This document shows, piece after piece, positions 48,483-55,878 of a stretch of 64,000 bases of DNA. The notes under the pieces are model-generated. The model saw nothing but the letters and a program-made list of their open reading frames with translations, made no database searches and was not told where the DNA came from. Both the position numbers and the translations under genes were made by a program. The stretch comes from Thalassospira lucentensis (GTDB lineage: Bacteria > Pseudomonadota > Alphaproteobacteria > Rhodospirillales > Thalassospiraceae): positions 2,701,001 through 2,765,000 of the forward strand of contig NZ_CP136684.1 in the NCBI RefSeq assembly GCF_032921865.1. Direction: 5' to 3'. Numbering within the stretch: position 1 is the stretch's first letter; every line of letters starts with the position of its first letter.

Positions 48483-48770
48483 TTAGCGCAGAAGTGCAAT
48501 CCCGTCATCATGGCCCGCCAGCAGGATCACATCCTTTTTCGACGGGGCCTTGCATTTCGTGGCCGGGCGGAGTGCGAGCAGGGAGGCGGCAATTTTCTGC
48601 GCGCCGGGGGAGAGGAAAAACGCGTCATCCGGCCCGAGTTCGCGCGAGCAAAAAAGGGCGGCATCGCGCGGTTTTTTGGCGGAAATGAACAGTTTTTCAA
48701 ACGCATCGACAAAATCGGTCGATATTCCCATTGCTTCCTGTTCCGTCATTTTGATGCTGGCCCAGCTCAT
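48483..48770 (-). CDS. Hypothetical protein at left edge of phage region
   Basis: This 95-residue protein is not recognised. It is mixed alpha/beta in appearance, without signal peptide or membrane segment, and begins MSWASIKMTEQEAMGI. GAGAG lies six bases before the ATG. It is read leftwards from the region that also carries operator site 2 of the S24 repressor. Confidence 0.6.
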   Translation of the reverse strand: MSWASIKMTEQEAMGISTDFVDAFEKLFISAKKPRDAALFCSRELGPDDAFFLSPGAQKIAASLLALRPATKCKAPSKKDVILLAGHDDGIALLR

Positions 48771-48858
48771 GGGAGTCTCTCGTCTGGTTGCGGATATCTG
48801 TAAGGCCATTATTCATCCGGTGACCGCCAAGTCGAGCATTTTTGCGGTTGTTCGTGCA

Positions 48859-48876
48859 ATAGGAAATTAATCCTTT
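48859..48876. promoter_or_regulatory. S24 repressor operator candidate, site 2
   Basis: ATAGGAAATTAATCCTTT matches site 1 (48030-48047) at 13 of 18 positions, including both AGGA and TCCT arms with the same six-base spacing. It lies in the divergent control region of the phage genes. Confidence 0.5.
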
Positions 48877-49029
48877 ACAATGAGAACAAAAAGGGATTAT
48901 AGCTTGTGGATCAACACCGGAAGTGCATCCGGAAATAGCTTTGATGCGGTCGGAATGGCGGAAAACGGCATGTAAGCCGGGTTTTGCACGTATCACGTTG
49001 GCAATCTTTACATATCCGGCAATTGGCGG

Positions 49030-49055
49030 TTTTGCGCAGTCGATGATGCGCAAAA
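49030..49055. promoter_or_regulatory. Inverted repeat before the first rightward phage gene
   Basis: TTTTGCGCA and its perfect complement TGCGCAAAA stand eight bases apart, 63 bases before the ATG at 49119. It may be an operator or an RNA hairpin; it lacks a T-run after the stem and so is not a clear terminator. Confidence 0.5.
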
Positions 49056-49118
49056 GGGGAGATTTGCACGCTTTTTCGGGGTGTTGATGCGAGACAGGCA
49101 GTTCAGCAGGAGGGCGAA

Positions 49119-49559
49119 ATGAGTGAACAGAGACTTTTTCCCAAGCCGATAGCGGACCGCGTGACGACCCCGTTTTCCAGTGCCATGCAGGCGTGGTTCT
49201 GGTTTGTGCGGTGCCAGGCGTCACGGATCGAAGGGGCGCGTGTGGTGGCGGATGCCAGCGATGTTGTGCGCCCGTGCGACCCGGATGATATCTATAACGC
49301 GGTCATGCGGTTACGGCGTGAAAATGTGCTGGGTGACCGGCATTTGCAGGTGATCGAATATTACGGGCTGATGGAACGTACGCCCGATCCGCGCGATGGG
49401 CGTGAAAAGCGGAAATATGACCTTTGGTGCGATGCGATGGCGGCCTTGCAGGATGTGCTGATTGCGCGCGATATCGTCCTGCCGGGGGCCGAGGATGCCT
49501 TTCACCATCCCGAGAAAATGATCAAAATGACGGGGGAATTGCCGCCATGCAGACTTTGA
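49119..49559 (+). CDS. Phage-region hypothetical protein
   Basis: The 146-residue protein is not assigned to a named family. It begins with a Trp/Phe-rich stretch (SSAMQAWFWFVRCQASRIEG), then RPCDPDDIYNAVMRLRRENVL and HLQVIEYYGLMERTPDPR. The middle looks helical and could bind nucleic acid, but no firm helix-turn-helix is seen. AGGAGGG precedes the ATG. It overlaps the next gene by 13 bases and the pair ends at a strong terminator. Confidence 0.75.
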   Translation: MSEQRLFPKPIADRVTTPFSSAMQAWFWFVRCQASRIEGARVVADASDVVRPCDPDDIYNAVMRLRRENVLGDRHLQVIEYYGLMERTPDPRDGREKRKYDLWCDAMAALQDVLIARDIVLPGAEDAFHHPEKMIKMTGELPPCRL

Positions 49560-50053
49560 CCCGTGAGGCGATCACACCTGCTTTGGCAGCAGTGAAACAG
49601 CCCGTATATCCGGGTGCAAATCCGCCAACCGAACCCGTCATGCGCGATGTGCTTGTCGTGTTTGCCGATGCACCGGAAAAGCGGGTTTTGCGGTGGCTGA
49701 AACCCGGTTTCCGGCATTGTTTCGTGCTGATGTCGGGCGGACGTGCCGGGGAGTGGATCTGCCTTGATCCGCAAAGCCACAGGATCGCGTGTGATGTCTG
49801 GCACTATTCGGTTCTGTTTGACCCCGAAGCCCATTACCGCGCGCGCGGATTTGATTGCATCTGGGTCAGTTATCCGGCGGAAGTGCCAAGGCGGGTGCGG
49901 TTGGGCGCGTTTACCTGTGTCGAGTTCGTCAAACGGTTGCTGGGCATTTCCGGGTTCTGGATCATGACGCCCTATCAACTTTTTTGCGCGATTAAACGCG
50001 CGGAAACAAAGGCTTATCGTGGGAGAGTGTTTTTTTCTGAAAAATGTTCTTGA
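49547..50053 (+). CDS. Permuted papain-like (NlpC/P60-type) protein, putative
   Basis: The 168-residue protein has a histidine in LKPGFRHCFVL (H57) and, about 70 residues later, a cysteine in FTCVEFVKRLLGI (C124), followed by TPYQLF. The His-before-Cys order and the CVEFVK helix match circularly permuted NlpC/P60-like proteins of the YiiX type. Such enzymes cut amide bonds in peptidoglycan or lipids. The assignment comes from motif order alone. It lies just before the phage structural genes. Confidence 0.6.
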   Translation: MQTLTREAITPALAAVKQPVYPGANPPTEPVMRDVLVVFADAPEKRVLRWLKPGFRHCFVLMSGGRAGEWICLDPQSHRIACDVWHYSVLFDPEAHYRARGFDCIWVSYPAEVPRRVRLGAFTCVEFVKRLLGISGFWIMTPYQLFCAIKRAETKAYRGRVFFSEKCS

Positions 50054-50100
50054 TTTGTTCTTTTTCTTGTGCCATAAGGGAGAAGTCAACACCACAATTG

Positions 50101-50140
50101 CGCCCGCATCGCTTCATCGCGTTGCGGGCGTTTTTGTTTT
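50101..50140 (+). terminator. Rho-independent terminator before the structural genes
   Basis: CGCCCGCA and TGCGGGCG close a hairpin over a 14-base loop, followed by TTTTTGTTTT. It separates the two leading genes from the portal module. Confidence 0.85.
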
Positions 50141-50141
50141 C

Positions 50142-50163
50142 AGCTCCGTTTCGGGGCTTTTTT
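50142..50163 (+). terminator. Second, adjacent terminator
   Basis: AGCTCCG and CGGGGCT pair with one G-T wobble over a TTT loop, followed by six T. It follows the previous terminator directly, making a tandem stop for transcription. Confidence 0.65.
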
Positions 50164-50242
50164 GCTTTTGGGCCCCGGTTTGGGGCATTTGGTTTTTCAG
50201 GTCCCGTCTATGGGATGAGGCAGAGGGAGGCAAAGGGGCATC

Positions 50243-50485
50243 ATGGGCAGTCTGTTTTCGACACCAAAACCATCCGCGCCACCACCAATTGCCACCAGTC
50301 CGTCCGCAAACCCGGCGTCCGTCGATGATGGGGAAAGTGCGGCAGAAGCGGCAAGACGGGCGAGGTCCGAGGCGCTGGAGCGGCGACGCTATGGCCGGGC
50401 CGGTCTGATCGGCACGGGATTTCGCGGGTTGCTTTCGGACCGGATCGACCGTGCGGCGGGCGGCAAAAATCTTTTGGGGGATTAG
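50243..50485 (+). CDS. Small phage protein before the portal
   Basis: The 80-residue protein has a Pro/Ser/Ala-rich N-terminal half and a basic C-terminal half (RRARSEALERRRYGRAGLIG). It starts after AAAGGGG and ends three bases before the portal ATG. Short basic proteins in this place are common in podovirus-like structural clusters, but no function is known. Confidence 0.7.
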   Translation: MGSLFSTPKPSAPPPIATSPSANPASVDDGESAAEAARRARSEALERRRYGRAGLIGTGFRGLLSDRIDRAAGGKNLLGD

Positions 50486-50488
50486 GCG

Positions 50489-52375
50489 ATGACAGAACGG
50501 CAGAACCGCAAAGCGCGCCCGGTCCGCCCGGCGCGGAAGACGGGTGTGGCGGCAAAGCGTCCGACGTCTGATCGGGCCGCCACCGATGGGCCAACGGGCA
50601 ACGGTGCGGAGACGCGGCGTGGTGATGGTCTGGTTGGAACAGGTCGGGTTGGAGCTGGCCGGACGGGAACCGACAAGGCTGAAGCCAGGCCGGGGGATGT
50701 CCGCCTGTCGAGGGCAGACCAGACTGCGGCGAAATTTGGCCGGATGGCGAAAGAGCCGGTCGGCCGCCTTGGAGCAGGTGCGGGGACAGGCAGCAATGCC
50801 GGGACCGGAACCAAAACCGGCACGATTGCGATTGCCGATTTGCGGGCCCGGTTTCGGGCGGCGATGGGGCAGAAGCGCGGTTGGATGCGCCACTGGCAGG
50901 AATGTTATGAATTCGCCCTGCCGCAACGCAACGGGGCAAGCGAGCAACCGGGAGCATCCGGTGGTGCATCTGGTGGGGAAAAGAAATTTGATCGGGTGTT
51001 TGATGCCACGGCCCCGGATGCGGTCGAGCAGCTTGCGGCCAGCCTGATGGCGGAAATCACCCCGCCGGGTGGTGGCTGGTTCACGTTTGAGCCGGGCGGC
51101 AATGTGGCGGATGCGGATCGGGACATTCTGACCGCGCGGCTTGCAAGGGCCGCGAGCATTTTGCAGGGGCATTTTGACCGGTCCAATTTCGCAGTCGAGA
51201 TGCATCAGGCGTTTCTTGATCTGGTGACGGCGGGGACGGCGTGCCTTCGGCTTGAGGCGGATGATTTCCTAAGCCCGTCAGCCTTCCGGTTTACGGCGGT
51301 GCCGCTTCGAGACGTGGCGTTCGAGGAACGCCATGATGGCAGAATGGATGCGGTGTTTCGCAAGCTGTCGCTGACCCGGGACGAGATTGCAAGGCAATGG
51401 CCGGAGGCGCGGTTGCCCGATGGGGATCAGGGTGCGGATCGGGATGAGGGGCAGAGCCCGAAACGTTATGCGGTGGTCGAGGCGGTTTTGCCCGATCCGG
51501 GGGCGTTTGGCGGTTATCAGCTTTGCGTATTCTTTGAGGATGGTGGGCAGGTTTCTGGTGGTCTGGCCGGCGAAGATGGGGTGATCCATCGGGACCGGTT
51601 TGATGTGTCGCCCTATATCGCGTTTCGCTGGATGAAGGCACCGGGCGAGGTTTATGGCAGGTCGCCGGTGATGAAGGCGCTGCCCGATATCAAGACCGCG
51701 AACAAGGTGGTGGAGCTGGTGCTTAAAAACGCATCCATCGCGGTGACGGGCATCTGGCAGGCCGATGATGACGGGGTTTTGAACCCGGCGGCGATCCGGC
51801 TGGTGCCCGGAAGCATCATCCCGAAGGCGGTTGGATCGGCGGGTTTGACGCCGCTTGATGCGCCGGGGCGGTTTGATGTTTCCGATCTGGTGCTGTCCGA
51901 CTTGCGCGATCGTATCCGACGGTGCCTTCTGGCTGATCGGCTGGGGCAAAGTGACCAGCCCGGCATGACCGCGACCGAGGTTCTCGAACGGGCATCGGAA
52001 AATGCCCGGTTGCTGGGGGCGACTTATGGACGGTTGCAGGCGGAACTGCTTTATCCGCTGATCAGGCGGGCGATCCATATTCTGGTGCGGCGTGGGGAGT
52101 TGCCCGACATGCCGCTTGACGGTGATGTCGTGCAGTTGCGCCATAGCGCGCCGCTGGCGCAGTTGCCCAAACGGGTACAGGCCGGGCAGGCGATGGATTG
52201 GTTATCAAGGATTGCGACGCTGGGGCCGGAGGCGCTGGGCGAGGTCGATATGCCCCACATGGTCCGCTGGCTTGCCGATCAGTTTGGCGTGCCGGACCAT
52301 TTGCTCAGGCCGATGATGCCGGTTTTGCCGGTTGAGGCATCACTTGAGGCGGGCGTTATGGAGGATGCGGTATGA
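50489..52375 (+). CDS. Portal (head-to-tail connector) protein
   Basis: The 628-residue protein matches podovirus head-to-tail connectors (T7 gp8 type): RAAMGQKRGWMRHWQECYEFALPQ, LMAEITPPGGGWFTFEPG, FLDLVTAGTACLRLE, WMKAPGEVYGRSPVMKALPDIK, read in parts, and VLERASENARLLGATYGRLQAELL. Twelve copies form the portal ring through which DNA enters the capsid. The first 110 or so residues are an unusual Gly/Thr/Arg-rich low-complexity extension before the recognisable domain. It overlaps the next gene by four bases. Confidence 0.92.
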   Translation: MTERQNRKARPVRPARKTGVAAKRPTSDRAATDGPTGNGAETRRGDGLVGTGRVGAGRTGTDKAEARPGDVRLSRADQTAAKFGRMAKEPVGRLGAGAGTGSNAGTGTKTGTIAIADLRARFRAAMGQKRGWMRHWQECYEFALPQRNGASEQPGASGGASGGEKKFDRVFDATAPDAVEQLAASLMAEITPPGGGWFTFEPGGNVADADRDILTARLARAASILQGHFDRSNFAVEMHQAFLDLVTAGTACLRLEADDFLSPSAFRFTAVPLRDVAFEERHDGRMDAVFRKLSLTRDEIARQWPEARLPDGDQGADRDEGQSPKRYAVVEAVLPDPGAFGGYQLCVFFEDGGQVSGGLAGEDGVIHRDRFDVSPYIAFRWMKAPGEVYGRSPVMKALPDIKTANKVVELVLKNASIAVTGIWQADDDGVLNPAAIRLVPGSIIPKAVGSAGLTPLDAPGRFDVSDLVLSDLRDRIRRCLLADRLGQSDQPGMTATEVLERASENARLLGATYGRLQAELLYPLIRRAIHILVRRGELPDMPLDGDVVQLRHSAPLAQLPKRVQAGQAMDWLSRIATLGPEALGEVDMPHMVRWLADQFGVPDHLLRPMMPVLPVEASLEAGVMEDAV

Positions 52376-52638
52376 GTGGCTGGGACTGGTTTGAGGGCTT
52401 GGCCGCCGCCGACGAAACGGATGAAGCGGATCGGGTGCATTGGCAGCAATGTTTTGGCACGAGTGCGGGGCAGAAGGTTCTGGCGGAGCTTGAACGCAGC
52501 ATCCTTAGAACCGCGCTTGGCCCGCAAAGCCCGGATCGGGCGATCTGGATGCGTGAAGGGCAGCGGGCGCTGGTTTTGCAGATGGCGCGGCTTGCACGGG
52601 GCAGCGTAGATGGAGGCGCGGCGGATAATAAGGGATGA
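52372..52638 (+). CDS. Bbp19-like phage protein
   Basis: The 88-residue helical protein has the layout of the phage Bbp19-like family: FGTSAGQKVLAELERSILR and WMREGQRALVLQMARLA. Its start overlaps the portal stop (ATGA). The family lies next to portals in many alphaproteobacterial phages and has no proven role. A paired-hairpin repeat follows. Confidence 0.7.
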   Translation: MSGWDWFEGLAAADETDEADRVHWQQCFGTSAGQKVLAELERSILRTALGPQSPDRAIWMREGQRALVLQMARLARGSVDGGAADNKG

Positions 52639-52689
52639 CAGGCCTTTGCCTTGGCGGAGATCAATGTTGTTGAGGAGCCTGCGGCACGA

Positions 52690-52774
52690 TGGACTCCCGC
52701 GTTCGCGGGAGTGACGGGGAGGGTGGGGCGTGACTATTCGTTTCAGTCGTCATTCCCGCGAAGGCGGGAATCCA
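52690..52774. repeat. Paired-hairpin intergenic repeat, copy 1
   Basis: Two hairpins (GGACTCCCGC...GCGGGAGT and CATTCCCGC...GCGGGAAT) stand head to head, flanked by TGGA and TCCA with GTGACGG and CGTCATT inside. It lies between the Bbp19-like gene and the scaffold gene. Related copies are at 57199 and 61999. Confidence 0.85.
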
Positions 52775-52870
52775 GACTTGGTGCCGCGTGTACCGTTAAT
52801 CAGGAAAAGCGCAATTTTATGAACAGGAACCGGGCAGCAAAGAAGCTGCGCGGACAGGGGAGAGTGCAGC

Positions 52871-53584
52871 ATGACCATTGATCAGAACCTGACGCGGCCA
52901 GAAGCCGGGGAGAGGGTGGAGGATAATCTGTTGCGTCCGACCGATGTGGCGGGCGGGGTAACTGAGGTGTTGGAAGATTTGGCCGAGGGCGGGGTTTTGG
53001 ATGCCGGGGCCTTGCCGGAAGGTGAGGTTGAGGCCGATGAAGCCATCGCGGCCCTTGATCCGGCCAGCATTCCCGAAACGCCCGACGGATACGAGATTGC
53101 AGTTGATGACGTGCTGGGCGCGGTTGATCCGGCGGTGAATGCGCGTTTGCATGAAGCGGGATTTACCGGTGCGCAGGCGCAGCTTGTTTATGATCTGGCG
53201 GCCGAGGTGATCGGGCCGTTAATCGGCGAGGTCGAGGTTGCAGGCAAACGTGCCACGGATCGCGCGGCACTGGCGGCCGAGTTTGGCGGGGTGGAGAACT
53301 GGAAACGGTTGGCCCCCCGGATTGAGAAATGGGGGCGTGAGAACCTGCCCGACGCGGCGTTTGAGGTTCTGTGCCAAACGGCAGACGGGGTGCGCAGTAT
53401 TCATCGGTTGATGAGCGGCGGGGCGGAGCCGGGACTGAGCGGCGGACGGCCAAGCGATGCGACAGGTGATTTACGTGCTGATATCCGGGCCAAAATGAAT
53501 GATCCGCGATACTGGCGCGACCGTGATCCGGCGATGGTGGCCGAGGTGCAGGCAGGTTTTGACCGCCTGCATGGCATTTCCTAG
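52871..53584 (+). CDS. Capsid assembly scaffolding protein
   Basis: The 237-residue protein has a strongly acidic N-terminal part (about 1-80), a helical middle (RAALAAEFGGVENWKRLAPRI, read in parts) and a C-terminal basic helix with PRYWRDRDPAMVAEVQAGFDRL. This composition and place between portal and capsid match the T7-like scaffold (gp9). GGGGAG precedes the ATG. Its TAG stop is shared, in the palindrome CTAG, with the stop of the antisense gene that follows. Confidence 0.82.
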   Translation: MTIDQNLTRPEAGERVEDNLLRPTDVAGGVTEVLEDLAEGGVLDAGALPEGEVEADEAIAALDPASIPETPDGYEIAVDDVLGAVDPAVNARLHEAGFTGAQAQLVYDLAAEVIGPLIGEVEVAGKRATDRAALAAEFGGVENWKRLAPRIEKWGRENLPDAAFEVLCQTADGVRSIHRLMSGGAEPGLSGGRPSDATGDLRADIRAKMNDPRYWRDRDPAMVAEVQAGFDRLHGIS

Positions 53585-54381
53585 TTCACCTGATAGCGGC
53601 CATCGGTTTTCTGGACTTCGGGGGGGATGCGGGTGCGCTCGAACGCTGCGTAAACGTCATAAAGGCCCGGCGCCGGGACGCTGGCAAAGGCGTCTTCGGT
53701 AAGGGTCACGGCATCATCCATGTTCTGGCGTTTTTCAAAGACGTGAACGGGCACCTGTGCCTGACCGGCGCGAAGGGCCGTATCGATCAGCATATAGACC
53801 GGCTCGATATCGCCGTTTTCAAGGGCGATGCCGCCCGTGCCCTCGCAATTGCCGCGAAGGGCGGGTTGGCCGGTTTGGGCCTGTTCTGCCATTTCTTCGG
53901 GGCTGCCCGATGTGAGCGGGGTCAGGGCGATTTCAAGGTGATACGGGCTGTTGGGGGAAAGGTCGTCGCGCGTGACATGGTAAACGCCAAGATCGGCAGC
54001 ATTGCCGATGGTGGCACTATCGGCACCGGTGGAGTTTCCATCGCCGTCACTGGCGTGGGTAATGGCATCGGCATCACAGAAATTATAGCGGGTAAACAGG
54101 CGGTAACGGTTGTTTGCCTTGAGCCAGACTTCGATATCGCGGTCGGCATTGAAGATGCGCACGAAAACAGGTGCGCCAATTGCCAGATCGGCGTTGGATA
54201 GTTCGGCTTCGAGATCGGGCAGAACCCGGTTGCGGATATTTTCCGCGCCAAACCCGGCAAGGGCCGAAACCCGGCTGGTGAAATCGTTGAAATAGCCGGG
54301 AACAGGGGTATAGGGCAGCAGGGTATAACCCGCTGCCCCAATCCCGATCAGGGCGATGGTGGCAAACAGTTTTGCGCGCAA
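53581..54381 (-). CDS. YafK-like L,D-transpeptidase homologue, catalytically degenerate
   Basis: The 266-residue product has a signal or anchor segment (LFATIALIGIGAAGYTLLP) and then the pattern of YafK-type L,D-transpeptidases: GAPVFVRIFNADRDIEVWL, YRLFTRYNFC, LGVYHV-(N/D)-LSPNSPYHLEIAL and QVPVHVFEKR. Where the family has HG-C-S-GCYAM, this protein reads LRGNCEGTGGIAL, so the catalytic His is Arg176 and the catalytic Cys is Gly184. It is likely a pseudoenzyme in the periplasm. TTG 54381 with TGGAG six bases upstream is the best start; the frame also runs to 54483. It is antisense to the surrounding phage genes. Confidence 0.72.
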   Translation of the reverse strand: MRAKLFATIALIGIGAAGYTLLPYTPVPGYFNDFTSRVSALAGFGAENIRNRVLPDLEAELSNADLAIGAPVFVRIFNADRDIEVWLKANNRYRLFTRYNFCDADAITHASDGDGNSTGADSATIGNAADLGVYHVTRDDLSPNSPYHLEIALTPLTSGSPEEMAEQAQTGQPALRGNCEGTGGIALENGDIEPVYMLIDTALRAGQAQVPVHVFEKRQNMDDAVTLTEDAFASVPAPGLYDVYAAFERTRIPPEVQKTDGRYQVN

Positions 54382-54613
54382 CGCAAACTCCAGATCATCA
54401 ATTTTGCAACAGGTCCGGCCAAACCGGACAGGTGTTCGAAACCGGCCGAGCAGGCGGGGTTCCGAACGACAACACCAAACCACTCAACCATGACCGCAAG
54501 ATGACCGGTTCGGGGTGCAAATAAGGCGGAATTGCCTGATTTGCCGCGCTGTCGGGCTGTTTCATCGCCACTGTGGTCGGAAAATTGTTTTAGGGCAGAA
54601 GGATACAAAACCA

Positions 54614-55429
54614 ATGAGCGTGACAATCGATAAAAGCTTTGTCGATCATTTCCAGGCCGATGTGCATCAGGCCTATCAGCGGATGGGATCGAAGCTTCGC
54701 AATACCGTCCGGGTCAAAAACAGTGTGAAGGGGGCCAGCACGGTTTTCCAGAAAGTTGGCAAGGGCAAGGCCACCACCAAGGCACGCCATGGCAAGGTGC
54801 CGGTGATGAATGCCGAACATGAGGCGGTGCGCTGTGATTTGCGTGATTATTATGCCGGTGACTGGGTCGATGCGCTGGACGAGCTTAAGACCAATCACGA
54901 TGAAAAGATGGTTCTGGCCAATGCCGGTGCCTATGCGCTGGGTCGCAAGACCGATGATCTGATCATCAATGCACTGGCAAGCGGCGAGGAGCTTATTGAT
55001 CACAATGATACGGGGTTGACCCTTGGCAAGGTGATGGCAGCCTTTGAAGGCATGGGCAACCGCGATGTGCCCGATGACGGGCAGCGTTATGCGATTGTCG
55101 GCTGGAAACAGTGGTCCGAATTGCTGCAGATCCCGGAATTTTCCAATGCCGATTATGTCGGTGATGACGATTTGCCGTGGAAGGGCACGCAGGCCAAACG
55201 CTGGCTTGGCACGCTGTGGATGCCGCATTCGGGGCTTCCGGTGGCGGACGGCATCCGGTCGTGCTTCTGGTATCACAGAACGGCGATTGGCCATGCGATT
55301 GGGGCGGATGTGCAGTCCGACATTACCTGGCATGGCGACCATGCCGCACATTTCGTCAACAATTCCATGAGCCAGGGTGCAGTGCTTGTTGATGATGCCG
55401 GGGTGAGCTGCATCCGGGCCAAAGAGTAA
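54614..55429 (+). CDS. Major capsid protein, probable
   Basis: The 271-residue protein follows the scaffold, as capsid genes do in T7-like clusters. It begins MSVTIDKSFVDHFQADVHQAYQ in parts, has a basic stretch (GKGKATTKARHGKVPV) and a C-terminal half with GMGNRDVPDDGQRYAIVG and WLGTLWMPHSGLP, features of podovirus coat proteins in Alphaproteobacteria. No signal peptide or membrane segment exists. AAGGA stands 11 bases before ATG 54614. It is shorter than T7 gp10A. Confidence 0.85.
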   Translation: MSVTIDKSFVDHFQADVHQAYQRMGSKLRNTVRVKNSVKGASTVFQKVGKGKATTKARHGKVPVMNAEHEAVRCDLRDYYAGDWVDALDELKTNHDEKMVLANAGAYALGRKTDDLIINALASGEELIDHNDTGLTLGKVMAAFEGMGNRDVPDDGQRYAIVGWKQWSELLQIPEFSNADYVGDDDLPWKGTQAKRWLGTLWMPHSGLPVADGIRSCFWYHRTAIGHAIGADVQSDITWHGDHAAHFVNNSMSQGAVLVDDAGVSCIRAKE

Positions 55430-55473
55430 GCCGCGGCTTTTGACGATTTTTCATACAGATAACGGAGACCAAA

Positions 55474-55749
55474 ATGGCAGAAGGTTTTAAAGCCAGAAAC
55501 CTGAGTGTTCTGGCCTATGCCAACGGCTTTACGCTTTGGCATTACATCACCCCGGATTTCGCCGCCGATGTCGATACGGCGGGTTACTTTGCCGATGCCC
55601 GCGACATGCTGCGGGTTGGCGACATCATCATCGCCAATACCAACCGCGATGCCACCATGTCAGGCGGGTTGTTCGTCGTGGCGAGTTCGGGGGCTTTGGG
55701 TGTTGATGTCCGCGATATGACGGCGATTGGCAGTTCGAATACGGACTGA
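55474..55749 (+). CDS. Small phage structural protein after the capsid
   Basis: The 91-residue protein (ARNLSVLAYANGFTLWHY, GDIIIANTNRDATMSGGLFVV) follows the capsid gene after GGAG. Such small beta-rich proteins next to capsid genes may decorate the head or join head and tail; no proof is visible here. A hairpin terminator follows 16 bases after its stop. Confidence 0.72.
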   Translation: MAEGFKARNLSVLAYANGFTLWHYITPDFAADVDTAGYFADARDMLRVGDIIIANTNRDATMSGGLFVVASSGALGVDVRDMTAIGSSNTD

Positions 55750-55764
55750 TCGGGGCCGCCCCGC

Positions 55765-55781
55765 CCGGCTTTGCCGGTTTT
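55765..55781 (+). terminator. Short intrinsic terminator after the capsid unit
   Basis: CCGGC and GCCGG pair over a TTT loop, followed by TTTT. The stem is short but GC-only. Confidence 0.6.
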
Positions 55782-55837
55782 ACCAACAGATTTTTACGTT
55801 TTCCCTCGACCCGTTTCTGCCCCGGCAGGAGCGGTTT

Positions 55838-55865
55838 TTTTATGTCCAACATTTTATGTCCAACA
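55838..55865. repeat. Perfect 14-base tandem duplication before tail-collar gene 1
   Basis: TTTTATGTCCAACA occurs twice without a gap, directly before the AAGGAG site of the next gene. It looks like a recent slippage or duplication event in the leader. Confidence 0.85.
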
Positions 55866-55878
55866 AAGGAGAATGCCC

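Larger units (their letters stand above)
48771..49118. other. Control region at the left edge of the phage genes
   Basis: This 348-base divergent gap holds no gene. It carries operator site 2 (48859-48876) and a nine-base-arm inverted repeat (49030-49055), and ends in AGGAGGG before the ATG at 49119. Confidence 0.5.

Noticed and set aside
51278-52144. Minus-strand 288-codon frame within the portal gene
   Set aside because: The portal is well supported on the plus strand; this frame is a GC-rich shadow.
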